A DNA stretch of 50,101 nucleotides, taken from NCBI GenBank assembly GCA_029255105.1, contig JAQWWH010000070.1, forward strand, positions 1-50,101, read 5' to 3'. This stretch comes from Flavimaricola sp. (GTDB lineage Bacteria > Pseudomonadota > Alphaproteobacteria > Rhodobacterales > Rhodobacteraceae). The position numbers and the translations under genes were made by a program. Positions 11,225-17,871 of this stretch are shown in pieces. Below the pieces are notes generated by a model, which saw only the letters and a list, made by a program, of their open reading frames with translations, ran no database searches and had not been told where the DNA came from. The first letter of the stretch is position 1. Every line of letters begins with the position of its first letter.

Positions 11225-12120
11225 ACCCTATCCCTGTTCAGGTGGGGTTTCCACCGCCTGTGGACCCAGAACCACTGACCCATATGGGCGCGCACCATCT
11301 CTTCCAACCGGTCGTTGGCGGCCTGCATCATGTCCTCGGGTGAGCCGGGCGCAATGGGCTCGTCCACCAGCACCTTAAAGGTGATCCCGTCTGGCTGCCG
11401 GATGGCATGGATCGGGACCAGGGGGGCATCGTATTTCAGGGCGAACGTCGCCGGGCTGAGAAGGGTCGGGGCCGGCTGGCCAAAGAAGGTCAGATCGGCA
11501 CCCTTGTGCACATATTGATCAAAGCCAAGCGCCACCATGCCCCCGCCACGCAGGAACCTGACCAGTGCGATGGTGCCGGACCGGTCGCGGGGGAAAAGCG
11601 GCTCTGCGATTGTGTGGATCGCTTCGGCGTAATGGGCATTGAAGTAAGGGTTATCCATGGGGCGATACACCGCCCCGACCGTCAGCCCGCGGGCCACGAG
11701 GGCCGCCCGCATGGCGTCATAATTGCCAAAATGCGCGACGGCGAGGATCACCGGCTTTCCTGCGGCCTGCCGATCGATAAGGGTTTGCAACCCCGGACCC
11801 TCAAGCGGGTCGGAGGCGGCTATGCGGGCGGCGAATTCGGCGCCTGAATAGATCTCGGCAACAGTGCGCCCGAAATTGTCGGCAACCTCGCGGGATATCC
11901 TTTGGATCTCGGGCTCGGTCAAATCGGGGCAGGCAAGGTTCAGGCCAAAGCGGATCCGTTTGTCAAAGCCGGCAAGGGGGGCGACGATCTGCCGGGCCAT
12001 CCGACCCATGAAGGGGATACGCTGTTCAAAGGGCCGCGCCATCGCCAGGGCGAGCAGGGCGCGAATGGCCCGATCCGACAGCCAATCCGCTGCTGTGCCC
12101 TTGTCGCGCGGCCTTGCCAT
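11221..12120 (-). CDS. LpxL/HtrB-type lysophospholipid or lipid A acyltransferase
   Basis: 299-aa member of the lauroyl/myristoyl acyltransferase family that adds secondary acyl chains to lipid A precursors at the inner membrane. The catalytic HX4D motif is seen as HFGNYD near residue 129, and the later family block GGGMVALGFDQYVHKGADLTFFGQP is present in order. There is an N-terminal hydrophobic stretch at about 17-30. Whether it acts on lipid A or, like OlsA-type enzymes, on another lysolipid cannot be told from sequence. The gene begins 3 bases after the nitrile hydratase alpha gene ends, so it may belong to that transcript. Confidence 0.8.
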   Translation of the reverse strand: MARPRDKGTAADWLSDRAIRALLALAMARPFEQRIPFMGRMARQIVAPLAGFDKRIRFGLNLACPDLTEPEIQRISREVADNFGRTVAEIYSGAEFAARIAASDPLEGPGLQTLIDRQAAGKPVILAVAHFGNYDAMRAALVARGLTVGAVYRPMDNPYFNAHYAEAIHTIAEPLFPRDRSGTIALVRFLRGGGMVALGFDQYVHKGADLTFFGQPAPTLLSPATFALKYDAPLVPIHAIRQPDGITFKVLVDEPIAPGSPEDMMQAANDRLEEMVRAHMGQWFWVHRRWKPHLNRDRV

Positions 12121-12123
12121 GGG

Positions 12124-12768
12124 CTAGGCGGGTGTACTTGGAAGGCCGGTGCCGACCATGCTGTCACGGGTCACAAGTTCGGCGAGCCGGTCCCGGTCCC
12201 AGCCATCGGTGCCTTTGGGGCGGGCGGGCAGAACGATGTAGCGCATGTCGGCGGTCGAATCGTGGACCCGGACAGTGGTTTCGTCAGGCAGGGTCAGCCC
12301 GAATTCGAACAGCACCTTGCGGGGTTCCTTCACGGTGCGGCTGCGGTAGGCCCGGGATTTGTACCAATCGGGCGGCAGTCCCAAAAGGTTGCGCGGATAG
12401 CAGGAGCAGAGCGTGCAGACGATGACGTTGTGCACCTGTGCGGTATTCTCGACCGCGATCAGGCGCAGCGGTCCGATGTCAAAGCCCATATCCCGGCTTG
12501 CGGCGCTGGCATCCTGCAACAATCGCTCTTTGAAGGCGGGGTCGGTCCAGGCGCGGGCAACGAGGGCTGCCCCGTTCGCGGGGCTGCGGGCGTCCATCGC
12601 ATCTATCTGGCGAGCGATCTCTTCGGGGGTGGTGACGCCCTTTTCGATCAGCAGTTCACGCAGGGCGATTTCCATTTGTTGCCAATAGGTCAAGGGCACA
12701 TCGTCATCCGACCGATAAGGGTGGTCGGAGGGTGAGAGGTGGTCGTGATCGTGATGGTCGTGCGGCAT
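12124..12768 (-). CDS. Co-type nitrile hydratase alpha subunit (or thiocyanate hydrolase gamma)
   Basis: 214-aa metal-binding subunit. The claw setting reads VCTLCSCYPR; Thr between the first Cys and LCSC is the usual mark of cobalt-type enzymes (iron types have Ser). The N-terminus is His/Asp-rich (HDHHDHDH), possibly metal-binding. Nitrile hydratases convert nitriles to amides. The ATG at 12768 shares its A with the TGA of the upstream gene, so translation is coupled. The two upstream genes are the N- and C-terminal halves of the beta subunit, an arrangement also known for thiocyanate hydrolase and toyocamycin nitrile hydratase, so the substrate is open. Confidence 0.88.
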   Translation of the reverse strand: MPHDHHDHDHLSPSDHPYRSDDDVPLTYWQQMEIALRELLIEKGVTTPEEIARQIDAMDARSPANGAALVARAWTDPAFKERLLQDASAASRDMGFDIGPLRLIAVENTAQVHNVIVCTLCSCYPRNLLGLPPDWYKSRAYRSRTVKEPRKVLFEFGLTLPDETTVRVHDSTADMRYIVLPARPKGTDGWDRDRLAELVTRDSMVGTGLPSTPA

Positions 12769-13073
12769 CAATCCAGCCTTTCGAGCCAGGTGTCATAAAG
12801 CTCTGCATCGACGGTATCGGACGGTGACTCGGCGCTGTCCCCCCAAAGCTCGGCCATGGTAAAGCGGACGCAATAAAGGGCACGGGCTGGGGCCGGTTGG
12901 CCGTAAGCGAGGCGCTCGGGGTCGGGAAAGGCGCCCAGGGGGCGTTCTATTGTGCCGATCCGGCCGCGCAGGTAGGCCGGTGCACGGACATGGCCCATGG
13001 GCATCCGCCTGGCGACGCGAACGCGCTGCGTTTTGACAGGCACGGCTGGGTCATGCACGGCTCTGTCAGGCAC
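12768..13073 (-). CDS. nitrile hydratase beta subunit, C-terminal SH3-like half
   Basis: 101-aa protein matching only the C-terminal SH3-like domain of nitrile hydratase beta: GHVRAPAYLRGRIGTIER is followed by ALYCVRFTMAELWG and an ending like TWLERLD. The start is a GTG at 13073 that overlaps the end of the N-terminal half by 8 bases in another frame; the stop overlaps the alpha subunit start. The first 15 residues (PDRAVHDPAVPV) derive from a 15-bp tandem repeat. Because the two halves are complete and coupled, this looks like a true split subunit and not a recent frameshift. Confidence 0.85.
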   Translation of the reverse strand: MPDRAVHDPAVPVKTQRVRVARRMPMGHVRAPAYLRGRIGTIERPLGAFPDPERLAYGQPAPARALYCVRFTMAELWGDSAESPSDTVDAELYDTWLERLD

Positions 13074-13085
13074 GGCTGGCCTCGC
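13041..13085. repeat. 15-bp tandem repeat at the nitrile hydratase beta split
   Basis: CACGGCT occurs three times at exact 15-base spacing (13041, 13056, 13071), with related bases between. The array covers the stop of the N-terminal half (13066-13068) and the GTG start of the C-terminal half (13071-13073). Confidence 0.7.
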
Positions 13086-13413
13086 CGTAGGTGTCGCCGC
13101 GTACCGCGACCTGCGCCATGCGGTCGGCCAGTTCTGACTGGGTGATTACCCCGGCTTCGATCAGGTTCTGGCTTATGGTTGCGATCCACCTTTCGTAGTA
13201 GCTCATCTCTTCGTAGGCGGCCTCTCCCATGTCTTCGAGGGCGCGGCGCAATCCGTCGACAGTAAAGTGCCCTTTGCCCGAGCAGAGGACCATCAAGGCA
13301 TCGACACGCTTTTCCCACAGGGCGAAATCATGGGTTTCGTCAAGGATGGGACCGGCCTTTGATCCACCCATGTCGTGCCAGCGGCGACCGTAAAAGGAAG
13401 GTGTGTTTGTCAT
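13066..13413 (-). CDS. nitrile hydratase beta subunit, N-terminal half
   Basis: 115-aa protein matching the helical N-terminal part of nitrile hydratase beta: GRRWHDMGGSKAGPI, then FALWEKRVDAL, and MSYYERWIATISQNLIEAGVIT near residues 69-90. In single-gene beta subunits the SH3-like domain would follow; here it is a separate overlapping gene. It is first in a three-gene set N-half, C-half, alpha. No P47K-type activator is seen nearby, though the N-half itself resembles proteins labelled nitrile hydratase accessory protein. The gene starts 59 bases after the fliG stop on the same strand. Confidence 0.85.
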   Translation of the reverse strand: MTNTPSFYGRRWHDMGGSKAGPILDETHDFALWEKRVDALMVLCSGKGHFTVDGLRRALEDMGEAAYEEMSYYERWIATISQNLIEAGVITQSELADRMAQVAVRGDTYGEASRA

Positions 13414-13472
13414 GCGGCGAAACTATTCCGTGGTGCGCACCACTGTCCAGCCCGGCCGTTTCGTCATCCTGT

Positions 13473-14528
13473 TCAATCCTCGTCTTCGTCTACGACCTTG
13501 AATGCGATCTCGCCCGCGTCGACGGCGGCGCGGATCACGCCGATCACGTCGTTCAGGGCATCCTCGCCATCCGATTTTCTGACTTTCTTGTAGCCTTCCA
13601 TCTCCTCTCGCAGGCCGTCGCCCATGCGTTTCGAGAGGTTGCCAAGGATAAAATCGGTAGCCTGCGCATTCGGTCCACCAAGCGATGCGCCATAGACCAA
13701 GGCGGTCAGGAGTATGGCATTGTCCACCTCGCGGACGATGGCAGGGATATCGCTGCCCTCTATCCGTTCGGGAATGTTTTCATAGGTAAAGATCGCTTTG
13801 CGCACCTTTTCGGCGAACTCGGGGTCGTCGTTCCCCAACCCTTCGAGGACGGCGTCCCGTGTGGCGGCGACAGAGGAGTTCAGGATTGCGCCGACCCGCT
13901 GCACCGGCGGGTTGGCAAATGCGGGCGGCAGGGCAGAGCAGTAGGTCCTGGCCAGGGCCGCGCCGATCCGGGCCACGGCAAGCGGCTGGATCTCGCTGGT
14001 TTGAGAGACGGCAAAAGTGATCCGCCTTGCCCGTTCACCGGGAAGCTTGCCAAGAAGTTCCGCCGCCTTTGTGACAGGCAGCTTGGACAGGATCACCGCC
14101 GCAACCTCTACGCTTTCCTCCTCAAGGATGGGGACAAGCTCTTCGATGGATAGGGCCATGACCTGGCTCCATGGGTCGGCGCCCATCAATTGCGCCTCTT
14201 TGCGCAGGCGGGATGCGGCCCCGGGGCTGATTTGATCCGACAACGCCTCCAACGCGCCAAGGAAATCGCCGGGTGCGGCCAGGCCGACCCGTTCCAGATC
14301 GTCGACGAATTCATTGGCGATGGCGTGCAGCGTTGTCCGGTCAACCAGTTTGAGGTTTCCCAACTCGCGGGTCAGGTCCAATTGCACCTCTTCAGGCAGT
14401 CGGGACAAAGACAGGCGTTGGCCATCGGCAAGCAACATTTGCACCACTACGGCCGCCTTTCGCCGTTTCGACAGCTGCGGCCTGGCTGTTGGCGCGTCCA
14501 GCAATGGCAATGCGGCGGGTGAGTTCAT
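13473..14528 (-). CDS. fliG: flagellar motor switch protein FliG
   Basis: 351-aa protein of the switch complex on the MS ring, which sets rotor direction and couples to the stator. The start is ATG 14528 (MNSPAALPLLDAP). The N-terminal domain carries KRRKAAVVVQMLLADG, the middle domain runs to about residue 220, and the C-terminal torque domain shows the pattern IVREVDNAILLTAL then FILGNLSKRMGDGLREEME. Sequence is divergent from enterobacterial FliG and it stands alone, away from a flagellar operon, apart from the fliI-like gene at the left edge. Confidence 0.88.
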   Translation of the reverse strand: MNSPAALPLLDAPTARPQLSKRRKAAVVVQMLLADGQRLSLSRLPEEVQLDLTRELGNLKLVDRTTLHAIANEFVDDLERVGLAAPGDFLGALEALSDQISPGAASRLRKEAQLMGADPWSQVMALSIEELVPILEEESVEVAAVILSKLPVTKAAELLGKLPGERARRITFAVSQTSEIQPLAVARIGAALARTYCSALPPAFANPPVQRVGAILNSSVAATRDAVLEGLGNDDPEFAEKVRKAIFTYENIPERIEGSDIPAIVREVDNAILLTALVYGASLGGPNAQATDFILGNLSKRMGDGLREEMEGYKKVRKSDGEDALNDVIGVIRAAVDAGEIAFKVVDEDED

Positions 14529-14705
14529 CGGGCGGGTCCTCCTGCATCGGGCGATGCGTTGAGGAAACAGCACAAAAATGAACTCGCCCTTAGGACCGGA
14601 ACGTTTCGGAGGCCGAAATCAATCGAATTTGATGAAACTTTTCAGCGCATCACGGTCAAGGCAGCGGAATTCACCCGGCCCACGATTATCATCCAAGCGC
14701 TGGTC

Positions 14706-15251
14706 TCAATAAAAGCTGGGCGTGTTGGTTTCGATCGCTTCAAGAAGGGCACGCTCGGGCCAGCCATCTTTGCCGCCACGCGCGCCGATCTCGATCAGCT
14801 GGGTCATCGCGGCCTCGATATCGCCTTGGACGACATAGGCCATACCCATGTAGGACCGCGCCAAAAGGTTGTCCGGGTTCACCTCAAGTGCGGCCTGGTA
14901 GAAGGCCATCCCTCCCTCCATGTCGCCCATGGAACGGGTGGTAAAGCCCATATAGGTCAGGACCCGATCCGACCCTTGATCGGTCATCGCCGCAAGCGCG
15001 GCCTGTGCATTCTCATACTGTCCCGCATAGGCAAATTCCCGGGCCGCCTGGTACAGAAGGTCGTCGGACAGGCGGCTTTCCTGGGCCGGCGCCTCGCATA
15101 GTTCTGTCTCGGGGTTCCAGACCATACCTTCCTTGCAGACCGTGGTGGTTTCGGTCGGCGTGGGGGGCGTGTCGCTAGAGCTTCCAACCGCAAGGGCCGT
15201 CTGGGCCAGCGACATGACGGCAAGGGTGGAGATTACGCGAGTAATGGTCAT
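14706..15251 (-). CDS. exported tetratricopeptide-repeat protein
   Basis: 181-aa protein with a signal peptide (MTITRVISTLAVMSLAQTALA), a Thr/Pro-rich linker, the small motif CKEGMVWNPETELC (about residues 38-51), then TPR-type helix pairs at about 62-165 (for example GGMAFYQAALEVNPDNLLARSYMG). TPRs bind partner proteins; the partner is unknown. The CxEGxxWxxETxxC motif recurs in the adjacent 54-aa exported protein, so the two may be functionally linked. It reads toward fliG with a 177-base gap. Confidence 0.8.
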   Translation of the reverse strand: MTITRVISTLAVMSLAQTALAVGSSSDTPPTPTETTTVCKEGMVWNPETELCEAPAQESRLSDDLLYQAAREFAYAGQYENAQAALAAMTDQGSDRVLTYMGFTTRSMGDMEGGMAFYQAALEVNPDNLLARSYMGMAYVVQGDIEAAMTQLIEIGARGGKDGWPERALLEAIETNTPSFY

Positions 15252-15334
15252 TGGGCGCTCCTTATGGCGAACTGCAGCTGGTCGGGACGGGGGGAGGGGG
15301 ACGATAAACGGGGAGGGGGCGATAAACGCGGGGG

Positions 15335-15362
15335 CAGAGGGCGGCCCTGCGTCCGCCCTCTG
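15335..15362 (-). terminator. 10-bp hairpin after the 54-aa exported gene
   Basis: A perfect 10-bp stem (15335-15344 with 15353-15362, 8-nt loop) lies 18 bases past the stop at 15380. There is no T-tract, so it may act as an mRNA 3' stabiliser instead of a terminator. Confidence 0.4.
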
Positions 15363-15379
15363 TATTGAGGTCTATCGCG

Positions 15380-15544
15380 TCAGCTTGTCGTGACGGGTGT
15401 GCAAGTCCCGGTTTCGGCATCCCATTGGGTGCCTTCGACGCAGGACATTGCGTGTTGCTCCATCCCCGCCCCAGAGCACATTGCCGTTGCAGACAAGGGC
15501 GCGAGGGACAGAATCGCAGCGGTCAGGAAGGTCTTCAAGTTCAT
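15380..15544 (-). CDS. 54-aa exported Cys protein
   Basis: Small gene starting at ATG 15544 with GGAGAG upstream. A signal peptide (MNLKTFLTAAILSLAPLSATA) is followed by about 33 residues with four Cys, including CVEGTQWDAETGTC. That motif matches CKEGMVWNPETELC of the neighbouring TPR protein on the same strand, 128 bases downstream. The Cys spacing recalls small carbohydrate-binding-like modules, but I do not recognise the family and do not assign a function. Confidence 0.7.
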   Translation of the reverse strand: MNLKTFLTAAILSLAPLSATAMCSGAGMEQHAMSCVEGTQWDAETGTCTPVTTS

Positions 15545-15623
15545 CTTGCTCTCCTTCAGATCGGAAATTTTGAAGGTAGCAGCCGATTACGCCGCGTCAA
15601 CTGCGTCACCGGTTCGGGCGGGA

Positions 15624-16109
15624 TCACGGGTGCGTGAAGATGATCGACATCCGTTTCAATTCGGCGCGGGTTTCCGCCGAAAGCGCGGTCAGGGACAGGG
15701 TGGAATCATGCATCTTGTCGACAATAGCGCAAATATCCACAATTTGCTGGTCCGTGAAATCGTTGACTGGAGACGTAAAACTGGTCAGGGATCTACTTTT
15801 CGACCGCTCCAACGAATAGGTGAAGCCGAATTTCATGCCATATTTCGATGCCTCAGGGATTATTCCGGCTGTGTCCTCATTAGCGAGCTCTTGCCAGCGA
15901 ATTACGCCGACATTATCAAATCCCCATATAACTGTAGGGTCACGCATGACCAGCCCGTTGTGCGAGTAGTAATCGATCCAGGGTTTTGGGTACGTCTGGA
16001 AGAGGTAGGTCGGCGTGGTGAACTTGATATGCAATGCAATTGCAAAGCCAGATGGAGCCAGTCCCATGAGGTCGGAAAGGCACTCTCGAATTCCGGTGGG
16101 GGAGTCCAT
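15624..16109 (-). CDS. LuxR-type autoinducer-binding protein lacking the DNA-binding domain
   Basis: 161-aa protein that aligns over its length with the ligand domain of the divergent LuxR regulator (shared GLAxxG, W-x-x-Y-Y, DPxxxW, RW, FG and MH positions). The residues that contact acyl-homoserine lactones in TraR/LuxR proteins are kept (W and Y in PWIDYYSHN, D-P in MRDP, W in VIWG). It ends at IIFTHP where the HTH would begin; no HTH-like frame follows in the 79 bases to the next gene. Known truncated receptors such as TrlR act as dominant negatives by heterodimer formation; the same role is inferred here. It is divergent from luxR across a 12-bp palindrome. Confidence 0.85.
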   Translation of the reverse strand: MDSPTGIRECLSDLMGLAPSGFAIALHIKFTTPTYLFQTYPKPWIDYYSHNGLVMRDPTVIWGFDNVGVIRWQELANEDTAGIIPEASKYGMKFGFTYSLERSKSRSLTSFTSPVNDFTDQQIVDICAIVDKMHDSTLSLTALSAETRAELKRMSIIFTHP

Positions 16110-16144
16110 ATGTCCGGGCGCTCGCTTTCAGGTTGCTTGCTGTC

Positions 16145-16156
16145 AGGTCTAGACCT
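16145..16156. promoter_or_regulatory. perfect 12-bp palindrome, candidate lux-type operator
   Basis: AGGTCTAGACCT sits between the divergent receptor-only gene (start 16109) and luxR (start 16240), about 36 bases before the first. The size and symmetry fit a LuxR-family operator, although it is shorter than the classic 20-bp lux box. Confidence 0.45.
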
Positions 16157-16239
16157 TAGTGTGGAGAGAGTTGTAGTTTCGATCAAGGGGTGAAGTGTGT
16201 ATCCAAGTAGACGGTTCTCGTTGCCCTTGGACAGGGTGA

Positions 16240-16857
16240 ATGGACTTCATGGCCGAGCGGTTTGAACTTGATGACATAGCGGGCCTTGCGACGGCGGGAT
16301 ACTATCTGGCGCTTCGGGTCGGATTTGCCTTTCCCATGGAAGAAGTGAACGCCCTGCCGCAGGATTGGGTCGATCATTACACCCGCAATCGATTTATGCT
16401 GCATGACCCGGTGATCCGTTGGGTCTACGCCCATTCCGGTGCAGCCCGCTGGAGCGAGATCGACATCCCCGACGGCCGACAGGTTCTGAAACAGGCGACG
16501 GACCACGGGCTCCGCTTTGGCGTCGCGGTTTGCTGCTTTGACGACAGCTCAGAAGGTCAAAGATCCTTCGGGACATTCGCTCGATCGGACCGTGAATTCG
16601 AAGCGGCAGAAGTCGCGCGACTGGAGGACGCCGTCCTTCGAATGCACCACGATTTGGCCCCTCCGACGAGTCTGACCATGGCAGAACTGGAAGCCTTGCG
16701 GATGGTAAAGGAAGGGATGCGCCTCAAACAAATGGCACACGCCCTGGGTGTATCGGAAGGTGCAATCAAGCAGAGGCTTCGGAATGCCAAGCTGAAGTTG
16801 GGAGCGAGCACCGGTGCCCAGGCTGCAACACGAGCAAGCGACTACGGCCTTATCTGA
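16240..16857 (+). CDS. luxR: LuxR-family quorum-sensing transcriptional regulator
   Basis: 205-aa regulator with an N-terminal autoinducer-binding domain (residues about 10-140: DWVDHYTRN, HDPVIRW, RWSE) and a C-terminal LuxR helix-turn-helix (about 143-200: LTMAELEALRMVKEG, GVSEGAIKQRLRNAKLKLG, ending YGLI). It should bind an acyl-homoserine lactone made by the LuxI encoded 133 bases downstream. It is shorter than the 230-250 aa usual for the family, mainly at the N-terminus. Start is uncertain: ATG 16240 or ATG 16249. A receptor-only paralogue is divergent from it. Confidence 0.93.
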   Translation: MDFMAERFELDDIAGLATAGYYLALRVGFAFPMEEVNALPQDWVDHYTRNRFMLHDPVIRWVYAHSGAARWSEIDIPDGRQVLKQATDHGLRFGVAVCCFDDSSEGQRSFGTFARSDREFEAAEVARLEDAVLRMHHDLAPPTSLTMAELEALRMVKEGMRLKQMAHALGVSEGAIKQRLRNAKLKLGASTGAQAATRASDYGLI

Positions 16858-16888
16858 TTTTGATCAATTAGTGCACAACCGCTGTCTG

Positions 16889-16925
16889 GGCGTCAAATTG
16901 ATGCCGTCCTTAGACATAATATATT
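16889..16925 (+). promoter_or_regulatory. candidate luxI promoter with overlapping dyad
   Basis: TTGATG (16898-16903) and TATATT (16920-16925) are 16 bases apart, about 65 bases before luxI. The 17-nt dyad GGCGTCAAATTGATGCC (16889-16905, 7 of 8 arm positions paired) overlaps the -35, a typical place for a regulator. Confidence 0.45.
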
Positions 16926-16933
16926 TGCGCAAT

Positions 16934-16947
16934 CGTTAACAACTGTA
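16934..16947 (+). promoter_or_regulatory. CGTTAACAACTGTA element in the luxI leader
   Basis: This 14-mer is repeated with one extra A (CGTTAACAAACTGTA) at 40240-40254 upstream of GTA gene 1. It contains TTAAC, the CtrA half-site. It lies just downstream of the predicted luxI -10. Confidence 0.4.
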
Positions 16948-16967
16948 GGGAAGTGACGCTAAATGGA

Positions 16968-16984
16968 CTCTCCATAAAGGAGAG
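16968..16984 (+). promoter_or_regulatory. hairpin covering the luxI ribosome binding site
   Basis: CTCTCC (16968-16973) pairs with GGAGAG (16979-16984) around an ATAAA loop; GGAGAG is the Shine-Dalgarno sequence 5 bases before the luxI ATG. The 6-bp stem could restrain luxI translation. Confidence 0.45.
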
Positions 16985-16989
16985 CAAAC

Positions 16990-17640
16990 ATGGAAAATGT
17001 GACTTTTTCACTTTCGACCCTGCATCGACACGGATCGGCCTTTTATGATTATCTTGGCCTGCGCAAAAGGTTTTTTGTGGACCAACTGGGCTGGAATATC
17101 CCACATGATGATGATGTGGAAATGGACCAATATGATAATCCGCGTGCCCACTACTCGGTCGTGATTCGAGATGGAGAGGTGATTGGCGGTGCCCGGGCAA
17201 TGTCGACGACCGCGACATGGGGCGGACATACCTACATGCTGCGCGACGCGCTGGCCGGCAAGCTGGTCGACATACCGGCAGACATCATGGCGGTCGAGGT
17301 GGCGTCCAACGCGGTGTGGGAATGTACCCGTCTGGTCATTTCCGACAACCTGCGCACCCACGCAGAGCGGTCGACCTGTCTGTCGCTGATCGTTGGCGGA
17401 CTTATCGGGGTGGCGGCCGAAAACGGCGCCGACCGGTTGATGTCGCTGTCGCCGCTGGCGCTGATGCGGGCGCTGCGTCAGTTGGGTTATGCTGCGGACC
17501 GTGTGGGCGAGCCTTACCGCAATGACGATGGTCGCCAATATGCGGTACTGTCGATGCCTGCTGCGCGCAGTCAGCCCTATTCCCCCCGCGCGACCCATCT
17601 GGCCCAGCCGATGGCCCTGCACGCGCCGTCGGTGGTCTGA
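16990..17640 (+). CDS. luxI: LuxI-family acyl-homoserine-lactone synthase
   Basis: 216-aa enzyme that makes an acyl-homoserine lactone from SAM and an acyl-ACP. The conserved family residues are visible: R and F in LRKRFFVDQLGW, the W after it, D-x-x-D in EMDQYDN, R in VIGGARAM, and E-x-x-R in WECTRLVI. The C-terminal third (GLIGVAAENGADRLMSLSPLALMRAL) also matches. The ATG at 16990 has GGAGAG upstream, partly hidden in a hairpin. The long acyl-chain preference cannot be read from sequence. It follows luxR on the same strand. Confidence 0.95.
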   Translation: MENVTFSLSTLHRHGSAFYDYLGLRKRFFVDQLGWNIPHDDDVEMDQYDNPRAHYSVVIRDGEVIGGARAMSTTATWGGHTYMLRDALAGKLVDIPADIMAVEVASNAVWECTRLVISDNLRTHAERSTCLSLIVGGLIGVAAENGADRLMSLSPLALMRALRQLGYAADRVGEPYRNDDGRQYAVLSMPAARSQPYSPRATHLAQPMALHAPSVV

Positions 17641-17741
17641 CCGGCTTCCCCGGCCTGCCATGAGGTGATGGTGGGCGATGTCGCGGCCCCGCCCGGCTGG
17701 TGCTCTCCGCCGGGCAGGGTCTTGCGAACGTCATCAAAAGG

Positions 17742-17757
17742 TTAACAAAACGTTAAC
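17742..17757. promoter_or_regulatory. exact CtrA-type site between convergent luxI and purB
   Basis: TTAA (17742-17745), seven bases, TTAAC (17753-17757) matches the CtrA full site. A third TTAA follows at 17759-17762, and GGTTAAC/GTTAACC arms (17740-17746, 17758-17764) could also fold. It lies 102 bases past luxI and 115 bases before the purB stop, where no annotated gene needs a promoter. Confidence 0.5.
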
Positions 17758-17871
17758 GTTAACCTCAAGGTTGCCCGGGTCGCCCCTTTGACAGGGGCGG
17801 CGCGCTGACAGCCCAGCTTTTAAGATTTAGGGCCGGGCGTCAGGGCCGAGCGTCAATACCGCGGCAGCCGA

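Noticed and set aside
13041..13085. CRISPR-like or other array
   Set aside because: Three short 15-bp units in coding DNA without spacers; a simple tandem repeat. No CRISPR array was seen elsewhere in the window.
12768..13413. Frameshifted (broken) nitrile hydratase beta gene
   Set aside because: Both halves are full domains with coupled starts, and three-gene forms are known, so a true split is the better reading, though not proven.
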